From contig CP066886.1 of the NCBI GenBank assembly GCA_016745315.1, positions 5,208,501-5,272,500 of the forward strand: a DNA stretch of 64,000 bases. The letters run 5' to 3'. Made by a program: the position numbers and the translations under genes. This DNA is from Arthrospira sp. PCC 9108. GTDB taxonomy: Bacteria; Cyanobacteriota; Cyanobacteriia; Cyanobacteriales; Microcoleaceae. The notes beneath the pieces were generated by a model. The model saw nothing but the letters and a program-made list of their open reading frames with translations, did no database searches and was not told where the DNA came from. How positions within the stretch are numbered: position 1 is the first letter of the stretch; every line of letters starts with the position of its first letter. Shown here one piece after another: positions 53,241-62,496 of this stretch.

Positions 53241-56200
53241 ATGCCGGAGAATTCAGGTCTAAAAACACAAGAGATAAAATCATCAATTATCAATGGTTCT
53301 GCCCTTGGTTTACTGTTGATTAGTACAGTTATTGCCATCCTAAGTTTAGTCCCTCTATATAACCGCCTTAAAAATAATCAGGAAAAACAACTAATTTTTG
53401 AAGCTCAAAATAGTGCATCAATCATTAATAGCTTTATTGATAACTATGTGGATAAAGCCTTAAAAATTAGTCAACAACCCATCTGGATAACCAGTAATAC
53501 TGAACTATTAACCGATAATCTTTCTAATATTTCTCCCCAAGCCCTAGAAAATACTCGCCAGATCTGGCAAGATTCCTTGAGTGATTCTCTGACCGGAATT
53601 GCCTATATAAATGCTCAAAAATCAGTTGTCTTAGAAGTAGGTGAATCCATACCCAGAGAAGTTTTAAATAAACCTAAAATGGTCACTTATCTAACCGGAG
53701 GAATTTCGGAGCTATTCACTATTGACAATATTCCTCATATTATGATTGAGAAGTATGGGGAATTGAACGGAAGTCATATATTCTTAGTTAATTTATCATA
53801 TATACAAAACAAACTCCCAAATAACGCGCATTTTTATCAATCAGATTCCCTAGAATTGGCGATTTTACCCAGTCATCAATTTGCCAGTATTTTTATACTG
53901 AATTATCAACCTAGCCAGGTGATGGAGCAACTAGGTCAAGAAGCGGATATTTTGGAAATTATCCAAAGAAATTACCAACGAGGAACTAGAACCGGAGGTC
54001 TCTGGTGTATTTCCTGTGATGCTTTCATCGCCTATAGTCCGATTGGCAATCTGGAAGCATCATTAATTATGGGTGAAAAAAAACGGAACCTCTACAGCCC
54101 AGTTTATCGCCAGATTTTACTATTATCAGGAACCATGATGCTATTTATCATGGTAGGAACCACCTGTTTAGTGCTAACCATACGTCCCCTCACGAATCAA
54201 ATTAGCCAAGAAATCTTAGAACGCCATAAAGCGGAGGCGGAATTAATTAAAGAAAAAAACTTTACCCAAACCTTGCTAGAAGCTAATCCGGCTTTTTTTA
54301 TAGTCCTAGATGTGGAAGGAAAAGTCAAATTTATGAACCCTTCGATGCTCCATACTCTAGGTTATAAGCAAGAGGAAGTGGAAGGGATGAACTACAGCGC
54401 TACATTTGTTCCCAAGGAAGAGGGAAAATCAGCGCCCTGGGTGTTTGAATTAATGATTAATCGCCGCCTACCTATCCGCACGGAAGAAACTATGATCACG
54501 AAGGACGATCGCGAGATTATTGTGGAATGGTATGGTCGCGCGGTTTTTAATAAAGAAACAGATGAATATGAATATTTTGTGGGCGCTGGTTTGGATATTA
54601 CCGATCGCAAACGCGCCGATGAGGAAATCCAGTTACTTCAACAAATTACCCACGCCGTCACGATCGCGGTAGATTTTGACTCAGCTTTAGCAGTGGCTTT
54701 AGATCTTCTTTGTCAAACCACCAACTGGGAATTTGGGGAAGCATGGATTCCTCACCCTGAACAAACCCATCTGGAATATAGTTTAGTTAGCTATCAAGAA
54801 AAGCCGGATTTCGCGGGTTTTTATGAAGAGAGTAAACAATTTTTACTGGGTGTAAATGATGGTTTAGCCGGTCGGGTATGGGCTAGTCAAGAACCGGAAT
54901 GGGATCGAGATATTTCTGAGGAATCCCAGGCGAATTTCTCCCGCTATTCTCTGATTAAAAAATATGGGTTTAAAGCGGGGTTGGGTGTGCCTATTTTAGC
55001 AGATGATCGGGTGTTGGCGGTGTTAGTGTTTTTGATGTCAACCCCGAGGGAACAAGATAATCGCTTAGTTAAACTGGTGTCTTCGGTGGCTATGCAATTG
55101 GGTTCGGTATTTCAACGGAAGCAAGCGGAGGAGAAATATCGAGATATTTTTGAAAATGCCTTAGAGGGAATTTTTCAAATTGACCTACAAGGAAAGTATA
55201 TTAGTGCTAACCCGGCTTTGGCTAAAATCTTTGGCTATGAGTCTCAACAACAACTGTTGGTTAGGGGGAAGCAAATTAAAAGTGTTTATGCTGATCCGGA
55301 AACCTATAATAGGTTTATTAATCTTCTGCAAACTAAGGGTTCAGTTTCTAATTTTGAAGCCCAAGTTTATCGGCGAGATGGTCAATCAATTTGGATCTGG
55401 CAAAATGCGCGGGCTCTTTATAGCGATCGCCATGACCGTGTGCTTTACTATGAAGGGTCAATTATGGAAATTACCCACCTGAAAGAAACGGAAGCTAAAC
55501 TGCGTCATAGCGCCTCCCATGACTCTCTGACGGATTTATGGAATCGGGCATTTTTCCTAGATAAATTAAATGATTCTCTTAGGAAATGTAAGACCCTAGA
55601 TAATTATCAATTTGCTATTCTGTTCTTAGACCTAGATGGCTTCCAATTTATTAATGATAGTCTCGGACACGCCATCGGCGACCAACTGCTAATCGAGATT
55701 AGTAAACGGCTTACAGATTGTGTGGATTCACATATCCTAGCACGATTGGGAGGGGATGAGTTCACGATTTTATTAGAAAATATTACGGATATTCAAGAGG
55801 CGATCGATGTGGCGGAGAGGATTCAGGAAGCCTTAAAATTGCCGATATTCCTAGGAGACAATCAGATTTTTACGGGTGCGAGTATTGGTATTGTTGAGGG
55901 TAACAACTCTAACTATGAAAGTTCTCCAGAGGTCTTGAGAGATGCAGATACGGCTATGTATCGCGCTAAAAGGCAAGGAAAAGGTTGTTATGTGGTTTTT
56001 GACTCAACGATGCGAACGAACGCCCTACGGCGCTTATACCTGCAAACCCAGCTACGTTTAGCGTTACAAGAACAACAGTTTGAACTGAACTATCAACCAA
56101 TTATTGAACTATCGACGGGGACTATTGCAGGATTTGAGGCTTTATTGCGTTGGGACCACCCCCAAGAGGGTTTGATATCTCCGGCTGAGTTTATCCCGAT

Positions 56201-56828
56201 AGCTGAGGAGGCGGGTTTAATTGTTGATATTGGGGAATGGGTATTGCGACAGGCTTGTTTTCAGTTAAGCGAATGGAAAGATAAGTTTGCGGTTTATTCT
56301 AATCTGATGATGAGTGTTAACCTGTCTTCTCAGCAATTTACGAATGATTTGGGGCGGCGTATTAGCAATATTTTAGTTGAGACGGGGGTGGCGGGTTCGG
56401 AGTTAAAATTAGAGATTACAGAAACGGCAATTATGAACGACCCAGAATTAGCGATCGCCACTTTACAACAACTCAAACAACAACAAATCAAAATTTGTAT
56501 TGATGATTTTGGTACAGGTTACTGTTCGTTGGGTTATCTGCATAAATTCCCAGTAGATATCCTCAAAATTGACCGCTCATTTGTCAGTCAAATTCCCGAA
56601 GGCGAGGATAAGCGGGAAATTGTCCGGGTCATTGTGGCTTTGGCTGAAAGTCTGAAGATGGATGCGATCGCCGAAGGTATTGAAACCGCCGAACAACTCC
56701 ACCATTTACAGAAGTTTAATTGCAAATATGGACAGGGTTATTTTTTCTTCCGTCCCCTCAACCGTCAAGCAGTAGAAGCATTATTACACCATGCTCAAAT
56801 CGGATTACCACTACCCAGCCAATTTTAA
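53241..56828 (+). CDS. membrane sensor with PAS, GAF, PAS, GGDEF and EAL domains
   Basis: About 1195 residues from ATG 53241 (MPENSGLKTQEIKSS), which has GGGA just upstream; a TTG at 53172 would add 23 residues. Two transmembrane helices (GLLLISTVIAILSLVPLY and LLLSGTMMLFIMVGTTCLVL) flank a ~250-residue outside sensor. PAS, GAF (about 500-640) and PAS follow. Then come GGDEF (LARLGGDEFTILLEN, intact active site) and EAL (GFEALLRWDHP, CIDDFGTGYCSLGY). Both cyclic-di-GMP synthesis and hydrolysis sites look complete, so the direction of control is unclear. It would set cyclic-di-GMP in response to an envelope signal. Confidence 0.92.
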   Translation: MPENSGLKTQEIKSSIINGSALGLLLISTVIAILSLVPLYNRLKNNQEKQLIFEAQNSASIINSFIDNYVDKALKISQQPIWITSNTELLTDNLSNISPQALENTRQIWQDSLSDSLTGIAYINAQKSVVLEVGESIPREVLNKPKMVTYLTGGISELFTIDNIPHIMIEKYGELNGSHIFLVNLSYIQNKLPNNAHFYQSDSLELAILPSHQFASIFILNYQPSQVMEQLGQEADILEIIQRNYQRGTRTGGLWCISCDAFIAYSPIGNLEASLIMGEKKRNLYSPVYRQILLLSGTMMLFIMVGTTCLVLTIRPLTNQISQEILERHKAEAELIKEKNFTQTLLEANPAFFIVLDVEGKVKFMNPSMLHTLGYKQEEVEGMNYSATFVPKEEGKSAPWVFELMINRRLPIRTEETMITKDDREIIVEWYGRAVFNKETDEYEYFVGAGLDITDRKRADEEIQLLQQITHAVTIAVDFDSALAVALDLLCQTTNWEFGEAWIPHPEQTHLEYSLVSYQEKPDFAGFYEESKQFLLGVNDGLAGRVWASQEPEWDRDISEESQANFSRYSLIKKYGFKAGLGVPILADDRVLAVLVFLMSTPREQDNRLVKLVSSVAMQLGSVFQRKQAEEKYRDIFENALEGIFQIDLQGKYISANPALAKIFGYESQQQLLVRGKQIKSVYADPETYNRFINLLQTKGSVSNFEAQVYRRDGQSIWIWQNARALYSDRHDRVLYYEGSIMEITHLKETEAKLRHSASHDSLTDLWNRAFFLDKLNDSLRKCKTLDNYQFAILFLDLDGFQFINDSLGHAIGDQLLIEISKRLTDCVDSHILARLGGDEFTILLENITDIQEAIDVAERIQEALKLPIFLGDNQIFTGASIGIVEGNNSNYESSPEVLRDADTAMYRAKRQGKGCYVVFDSTMRTNALRRLYLQTQLRLALQEQQFELNYQPIIELSTGTIAGFEALLRWDHPQEGLISPAEFIPIAEEAGLIVDIGEWVLRQACFQLSEWKDKFAVYSNLMMSVNLSSQQFTNDLGRRISNILVETGVAGSELKLEITETAIMNDPELAIATLQQLKQQQIKICIDDFGTGYCSLGYLHKFPVDILKIDRSFVSQIPEGEDKREIVRVIVALAESLKMDAIAEGIETAEQLHHLQKFNCKYGQGYFFFRPLNRQAVEALLHHAQIGLPLPSQF

Positions 56829-56833
56829 CCAAA

Positions 56834-57697
56834 TTAAGAATTTGAGCGCCAATAGCGATCGCGTATCTGTTGCTGAATCTGATTTAACTGTGTTTCCGAT
56901 AAAGCCATATTCTCAGCTTGTAACCAATTGATTAAATCCCCCACTAAAGGAACCCCCAAACCTAAATCTTGGAGTTGTTGACCTTGACTAAAAACGGCTT
57001 TTGGTGTACCTTGACAAGCCAGTTTTCCGCCATCAAGTACCAAAACCCAATCCGCCCATGCTTCCACAAAATCCAAATTATGAGTAGCGATAACTAGAGT
57101 AGTTCCTTGCTGTTGAATCTGATTTAATAAGCAGTGAAAGTTAGTAACTTGATAAGAGTCAAGATAAGCCGTAGGTTCATCCAAAAATAATAATTGTGGC
57201 TGCAACACCATTATATCAGCAATTGACACCCTTTTTTTCTGCCCCAAACTCAGATAATTAATCGGTAAATCCGCCAAACTGACTAAATCAAATTCAGCCA
57301 AAATTTGGCGCACCCTTTGAGCAATTTCTGAGGTAGATAAACCCAAGTTACACAAGCCATAGGAAATATCCTCTGACACGGTAGTGGCTACTAACTGCTG
57401 TTCAGGATTTTGGAATACTAAACCCACATTTTGGCGCAATTGATTCAACGATCGCCGTTTATATTGTAGCGGTTGACCTCGCCAACTAATCACCCCTGAC
57501 TGGGGACGATATAACCCATTAGCTAATCGAAATAAGGTAGTTTTTCCGCAGCCATTACGTCCAATGACAGCATAACGCTGATATCTACCAAATTGACAAG
57601 TGATATTTTCCAGGGTTGGCTGCTGACTACCGGGGTAAGTATACTGAACATTCTCAAATTCTAGTAACTCAAATTCCGAGGACATAAAACCATCCAA
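56834..57697 (-). CDS. cbiO: cobalt ECF transporter ATPase CbiO
   Basis: This 287-residue ABC ATPase has Walker A VIGRNGCGKTT, the signature YLSLGQKKRVSIA and Walker B PQLLFLDEPTAYLD, with H-loop IATHN. The likely start is Met 5 (MSSEFELLEFENV). Its start overlaps the end of cbiQ by 29 bp. It powers the CbiMNQO cobalt importer. Confidence 0.93.
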   Translation of the reverse strand: MDGFMSSEFELLEFENVQYTYPGSQQPTLENITCQFGRYQRYAVIGRNGCGKTTLFRLANGLYRPQSGVISWRGQPLQYKRRSLNQLRQNVGLVFQNPEQQLVATTVSEDISYGLCNLGLSTSEIAQRVRQILAEFDLVSLADLPINYLSLGQKKRVSIADIMVLQPQLLFLDEPTAYLDSYQVTNFHCLLNQIQQQGTTLVIATHNLDFVEAWADWVLVLDGGKLACQGTPKAVFSQGQQLQDLGLGVPLVGDLINWLQAENMALSETQLNQIQQQIRDRYWRSNS

Positions 57698-58472
57698 TAC
57701 TCACCAACAATAGTAGACAACCACAACATCCTTCCCAGGTATATCGAGGGTTAGGTTGGTGGCGATAAACCGACCAAACCCGCAACTCTCCGTTAAACCC
57801 CCGCGCGGTTAATCCTAAACAAATTTGTCGATAATTTTCTAGGGTTTGTTGGAGTAGTTGACTGGTGACAATTCCTAAACTGCGAATGGTAGTTTTCCAG
57901 TCACCATAACCGATGCGAACCTGTTGAGCGATTAATAATTGACTAGCGGTTTCAGTTAACATAAAAATAAACCGATACATTAACATTAATAATTCTGTGA
58001 TTAAACTCGGACAGCCAATCTTACGGAAAATTCTAATGATTTCCACTAGGGGGGTAGTGAGTAAAATAAAATACATACAGGAGGTTAACACTAGGGAGCG
58101 AGTTAGCAAAAACCCAGCTTGTTGCATTCCTTGATTACTGAAATATATCAAGATATCCCCTAGGTTAAATCCCCAGATAATATCAGTTTTAATTAATTCG
58201 AGATTAGCTGAATTAACCACCCCCAATAGTAAGGCGGGAATGCTAGTTAACCAAAAACTAAAGGGGATGGCTTGCAATTTCAGATAAATTCCTAGGGGGA
58301 TTTTAGCGTAAATCACAACCCAAATTGTCACCCAAATGGTGATCAATATTTGCAGGAGGGGGGGAGCCGCCAAACTGAGACAAAACAGGGTGGCGGCAAA
58401 GGTTAACTTATGTTCAGAGGGTAAATACCTTAACCGATTGGTATAGGCGATCGCATCAATTTGATGGTGCAT
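57669..58472 (-). CDS. cbiQ: cobalt ECF transporter transmembrane protein CbiQ
   Basis: This 267-residue membrane protein has five or six hydrophobic helices and the CbiQ coupling motif region (LTARGFNGELR near residue 225, and an earlier ARG-like helix). It links CbiM/N to the CbiO ATPase. It is adjacent to cbiN (no gap) and overlaps cbiO. Confidence 0.92.
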   Translation of the reverse strand: MHHQIDAIAYTNRLRYLPSEHKLTFAATLFCLSLAAPPLLQILITIWVTIWVVIYAKIPLGIYLKLQAIPFSFWLTSIPALLLGVVNSANLELIKTDIIWGFNLGDILIYFSNQGMQQAGFLLTRSLVLTSCMYFILLTTPLVEIIRIFRKIGCPSLITELLMLMYRFIFMLTETASQLLIAQQVRIGYGDWKTTIRSLGIVTSQLLQQTLENYRQICLGLTARGFNGELRVWSVYRHQPNPRYTWEGCCGCLLLLVSIGWFYVLGI

Positions 58473-58781
58473 TTAGGATGAGCGATTTTTGCCTTGTTGA
58501 CGACCTTTATATAAGCCAATCACATAGCCCACGATACCCGCACCAATGGCGGCTTGAGAAACAAATAACAGGCTCTCAATTTCGCCACTGGGAACTTCTA
58601 AGATAGGTTCAAACCAGGGTTGATAATTGGGTTGAATTTCGCCGATGAGATTTTCGGCTTGTTCATCGGCTCCCTCATAATCTCCTCGGATAAAAATTAG
58701 TGGCGTTATGGATAAAATAACGACGGCTAAAATCATCCATAAATTGCGATTTTTGACGGGTTGATCAGAAGTTGGTGTCAT
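58473..58781 (-). CDS. cbiN: cobalt transporter subunit CbiN
   Basis: This 102-residue protein has two transmembrane helices (LWMILAVVILSITPLIFI and LLFVSQAAIGAGIVGYVIGL) flanking the family loop YEGADEQAENLIGEIQPNY, PWFEPILEVPSGEIESL. It is required with CbiM for cobalt capture. It sits 11 bp after the restored end of cbiM. Confidence 0.93.
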   Translation of the reverse strand: MTPTSDQPVKNRNLWMILAVVILSITPLIFIRGDYEGADEQAENLIGEIQPNYQPWFEPILEVPSGEIESLLFVSQAAIGAGIVGYVIGLYKGRQQGKNRSS

Positions 58782-58792
58782 GATTATTTTAC

Positions 58793-59547
58793 TTAGCTAT
58801 TAGCTTTCCCAATTTTCAAGGTTTGCAGTTCTTCTGAGGCGTAGGACTCTAGCCAATTCCAAACTACCAGCGTTAATAGTCCCTCACTAATTGATAGGGG
58901 AATTTGAGTGACTGCAAAAATCCCCGCAAATTTGATAAAGGAAGCGATAACCCCCCAGAAGCAGCCGGAAAAGCTACGGCTAACTGTATGGAGGTAATTA
59001 AATAAGTGGCTAAACTTCCCAAGGCTGCTGCGAAGAAAATACCTAGTTTTTGTTGGTTAAATTGGCAGAATAGTTGGTAAATGCCATAGGCGACCCAAGG
59101 GCCGACAATTGCCATGGAAAATACATTGGCTCCCAGGGTAGTTAAACCGCCGTGAGCGAGTAATACGGCTTGGAAAAGTAGAACTAAACTGCCTAAAACT
59201 GTCATCACTGACGGTCCGAATAAAACAACTCCTAATCCGGTTCCGGTGGGGTGAGAACAACTCCCTGTCACTGAGGGTATTTTCAGGGCTGACAGGACAA
59301 AAGTAAAGGCTCCGGCTAGGGCAATTAATAGCTTTAATTCGGGGTTTTTTTGGGTGATTTTGGTGAGTTTTTGTAAACCAATTACCCAGAAAGGGATGAT
59401 TAACACCCACCAAAAAACCGCCCAGGTAATAGGTAAAAAACCTTCCATAATGTGCATTGCTTGAGCTGGAGTGGCTGCACCTATTACCAAATAAAATGTT
59501 AACCCAATCATGGCGATTAGGTGTATCATTCGATGATTTTTGCTCAT
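58793..59547 (-). CDS. cbiM: cobalt transporter substrate-binding protein CbiM, frameshifted near the C-terminus
   Basis: The protein has a signal peptide followed by the family N-terminus MHIMEGFLPITW, and 5-6 helices with GSCSHPTGTGLGVVLFGPS. The open frame stops at 58873 after ...AFPAASGGLSLPLSNL, which is wrong for CbiM. If the run of six G on the coding strand (plus 58951-58956) had seven, it would read AASGGVIASFIKFAGIFAV and ...SEGLLTLVVWNWLESYA and stop at 58793. The gene is therefore probably functional at ~250 residues or broken by one base. It is the first gene of cbiMNQO, under the cobalamin riboswitch. Confidence 0.88.
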
Positions 59548-59578
59548 CTGTACCTCGCAGATTTGTGAGTGAGAAATA

Positions 59579-59716
59579 ACTATAGGCGGGCATCCTGACT
59601 CACAGATTGGGTGGAAAAATTTGCCTTAAATCTGATTACAGTTGCGGGACAGTGCCGGATTTACACCGAACTTTCCCCATTACTCCTAGTGGCTGTTCCC
59701 CACTAGAACCTATAGT
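59579..59716 (-). promoter_or_regulatory. cobalamin riboswitch
   Basis: Minus strand: a leader with the B12-box-like GCCACTAGGAGTAATGGG, the core GTGTAAATCCGGCACTG, TCCCGCAACTGT, and a 3' part GAGTCAGGATGCCCGCC. These are the conserved elements of adenosylcobalamin riboswitches. It ends about 30 bp before the cbiM ATG. It would shut down cobalt import when cobalamin is plentiful. Confidence 0.9.
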
Positions 59717-59771
59717 TTTGGCTATTATACCATGTGTAGGTCAATAGTGAACCAAGCTGGCAAATATTTAA

Positions 59772-60698
59772 TTAAGTATGCTCTCGGGTGGCCCAATATT
59801 GTTGTACGGCTTGCACATTATACCAATTCAAAAAAATCCGAGAAATTTCTAAGGCTAATTGAGACTGACCACGATTAATTAACCACTGTAAAAAATGCGC
59901 CATTGTCCTTTCATTAAGTTGACCTCTGAGGGATAAAATCCCCCAGAGTATCCGATGCAAAATTGTCATTTGAATCATCATTTTTACTGACCATGTAGGA
60001 TGTTTTTGGTAGAAAACTACCCCCATTCTGCCCCTTTGTTTTTCCTTTTCAATTAGGGCGGGTATTTGTTCTAAGCTAAAGGGTGGATGCCAATGATATC
60101 CGACGGCGGCGGGGCATTTGATTAATTTTAAACCTAATTTTTTTAGCCTAACTCCTAGTTCGAGGTCTTCCCAACCATAAAGCTGAAATTGAGGGTCAAA
60201 TAATCCGGCTTCGATTAACCAATGGCGGGCGATCGCCACATTTCCAGTAGCAAAATAAGCGGCGGAAAAATCGGTAATTTTATAGGGTTCTGTGGTGGGA
60301 TGTTCAAAATTGCAGGTATTGACAACTCGACCATAGGTAAAGATGCGATCGCTTTTTTGAGAGTTGGCAATTAATGCCCTAGCGTGAGCCTCCAGAAAGC
60401 TATCAGTTACCACCAAATCACTATCGATAAAAACAATAATCTCTCCCCTAGCCTGTTCAACTCCCAAATTTCGCGCCGCCGCCGGTCCCTGGTGGTCTTG
60501 CTGGTAAATGCGAAGATGGGGAAATGCGCCCTGATGAGTGGCCAACCATTCCACAGTCCCATCAGTGGAACCATCATCGACTAACACCACCTCTAAACCC
60601 GTCACGGCGGCGCTATAGGCTTGATTTTCTAATGCTCTCAGACACTTCTGTAAAATCGGTAAACGGTTATAGGTGGGGATAACAACGCTAAAAAACAT
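59772..60698 (-). CDS. family 2 glycosyltransferase
   Basis: This 308-residue GT2 protein has VVIPTYNRLPILQKCLRAL, VLVDDGSTDGTVEW and the metal-binding IVFIDSDLVV, plus a family ED-like motif YGWEDLELGVRLKK. It transfers a sugar from a nucleotide donor to an unknown acceptor. No transmembrane helix is evident. It is monocistronic or read with the gene outside; no capsule cluster is nearby. Confidence 0.9.
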   Translation of the reverse strand: MFFSVVIPTYNRLPILQKCLRALENQAYSAAVTGLEVVLVDDGSTDGTVEWLATHQGAFPHLRIYQQDHQGPAAARNLGVEQARGEIIVFIDSDLVVTDSFLEAHARALIANSQKSDRIFTYGRVVNTCNFEHPTTEPYKITDFSAAYFATGNVAIARHWLIEAGLFDPQFQLYGWEDLELGVRLKKLGLKLIKCPAAVGYHWHPPFSLEQIPALIEKEKQRGRMGVVFYQKHPTWSVKMMIQMTILHRILWGILSLRGQLNERTMAHFLQWLINRGQSQLALEISRIFLNWYNVQAVQQYWATREHT

Positions 60699-60819
60699 AG
60701 ATTTTGGGGGACAGTTGGCGATGCTCTGAAACTATAACCTAATTGTTACCCGTTCACTGTTAAATCGTGGCGATTGGGGTGATAATGAAATGTTTGTTGT
60801 CTAGGAGCTTTGGTAGATT

Positions 60820-62022
60820 ATGGGTCGCGCTGAAAAAGCTGTACTTGCCTACTCTGGTGGTGTAGATACCTCCGTCTGTATTCCTTACCTCAAAAACGAG
60901 TTTGGGGTAGCTGAAGTAATTACTGTGGCGGTTGACTTGGGACAAGGTGATGAACTAGGACCAGTGAAACAAAAGGCCCTCGACTCTGGCGCGAGTGAGT
61001 CTTTAGTGATTGATGTACAACAGCGATTTGTCCAGGAATTTGCTTTTCCGGCTATTCAAGCCAATGCTTTGTATGAGAATCGCTATCCCCTGGCTACGGC
61101 TTTAGCACGTCCTTTGATTGCTCAGATTTTGGTGGAAGTTGCCGAAAAATACGGAGCAGACGCGATCGCTCACGGTTGCACGGGAAAAGGCAATGATCAG
61201 GTCCGCTTTGATGTGTCTATCGGCGCTCTCAACCCTAATATTAAGATTTTGGCTCCGGCTAGGGAGTGGGGTATGAGTCGGGAAGAGACGATCGCCTATG
61301 GGGAAAAATGTGGCATTTCCTTCCCGGTTAAAAAGTCTTCCCCCTACAGTCTCGATCGCAACTTGCTTGGTATGGCGATCGAAGCTGGACCACTCGAAGA
61401 TCCCTGGGTTGAACCCCCAGAGGATATTTATGGGATGACTAAAGCGATCGCTGATACTCCTAACGAGCCCGAATATGTAGAAATTGGCTTCCAAGCTGGC
61501 ATTCCTGTTAGCCTCAATGGGGAAGCACTCAACGGGGTTGACCTGATCTCTCGCTTAAATGCGATCGCCGGAAACCACGGTATCGGACGCATTGATATGA
61601 TCGAGAATCGTTTGGTAGGCATTAAATCTCGGGAAGTTTACGAATCCCCTGCCATGGTTGTACTCATTCAGGCTCACCGAGATCTTGAAAGTCTGGTTCT
61701 CACTTCTGATGTCACCCGCTATAAACGCGGCATTGAGGAAACCTATAGCCAAATTGTCTATAATGGCCTCTGGTTTAGTCCCCTCAAAGGTGCGATCGAT
61801 GCCTTTATCAAACAAACTCAAGAACGGGTCAGCGGCACTGTACGGGTAAAACTGTTTAAAGGCAATTGCAACATTGTCGGCCGCAAGTCTGACAAATCCC
61901 TCTACAGCCTTGACCTGGCTACTTACGGCTCTGAAGATGTATTTGACCACAAAGCCGCCGAAGGATTTATCTATGTTTGGGGTCTTCCCACTCGCGTTTG
62001 GTCTGAAAAAATGAGAGATTAA
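60820..62022 (+). CDS. argG: argininosuccinate synthase
   Basis: This 400-residue protein is full-length ArgG: AYSGGVDTSVCI (ATP pyrophosphatase loop), HGCTGKGNDQVRF and EWGMSREETIAYGEKCG. It joins citrulline and aspartate in arginine synthesis. The GGAGC sequence precedes the ATG. The gene is followed by the hairpin GGGGCGGGTTC/GAACTGCCCC and by repeat copy B. Confidence 0.97.
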   Translation: MGRAEKAVLAYSGGVDTSVCIPYLKNEFGVAEVITVAVDLGQGDELGPVKQKALDSGASESLVIDVQQRFVQEFAFPAIQANALYENRYPLATALARPLIAQILVEVAEKYGADAIAHGCTGKGNDQVRFDVSIGALNPNIKILAPAREWGMSREETIAYGEKCGISFPVKKSSPYSLDRNLLGMAIEAGPLEDPWVEPPEDIYGMTKAIADTPNEPEYVEIGFQAGIPVSLNGEALNGVDLISRLNAIAGNHGIGRIDMIENRLVGIKSREVYESPAMVVLIQAHRDLESLVLTSDVTRYKRGIEETYSQIVYNGLWFSPLKGAIDAFIKQTQERVSGTVRVKLFKGNCNIVGRKSDKSLYSLDLATYGSEDVFDHKAAEGFIYVWGLPTRVWSEKMRD

Positions 62023-62106
62023 CCCTTTAATTCTCAACTATCGGGGCGGGTTCTACCGTTAATGAACTGCCCCACCCCCTCCCCCTGCTTGTGGCATTTT
62101 ATATAA

Positions 62107-62405
62107 GTTTTGCTAATTAATACAACCAAATATATTTTTTTTTCCAAAGATTGTTAAGAATTAATACAATTTTATTGCCAATTCCTCGCAAAAAGTTGAC
62201 GAGATTATAGGGGTTGTGGTAAGCTGGGAGAAATTGCACCCAAGGGCTTACTGTGCCTATATGCAAAAATACAGCCGGAAACCCTGATTATCTCGCGGTT
62301 AAAGTTATTCTGCCAGCAAAAAATAAAATTCACGATGCACGAGTTTTTGAGGAAAATGCCCCCACTATTTTTATCACCCTTGACAAAAACCATATTTTGT
62401 GCATT
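62107..62405. repeat. ~300-bp dispersed repeat, copy B
   Basis: Nearly collinear with copy A (21691-21991), with no indel larger than a base or two. Base changes fall preferentially at every third position, as if a frame had been under selection. On the minus strand the frame reads AQNMVFV ... NSCIVNFIF ... CIFAYRHSKPL ... PQPL-stop; copy A gives AQNVVFV ... NSCIASLIF ... FIFAYRQSNPL ... PQPL-stop. The rest of the 62023-62496 region holds no gene. Confidence 0.75.
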
Positions 62406-62496
62406 CCCCCCAAAAGCCACAAGTAATAATCAGATCCTCACCCGAAATTGCCAGATCAACAGAGTTTGAGAATAGCGGGTGAGGAGGGGGAAAGAA

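Noticed and set aside
59057..59593. 178-residue minus ORF over cbiM and the riboswitch
   Set aside because: Shadow of cbiM in another frame; includes riboswitch bases and has no family.
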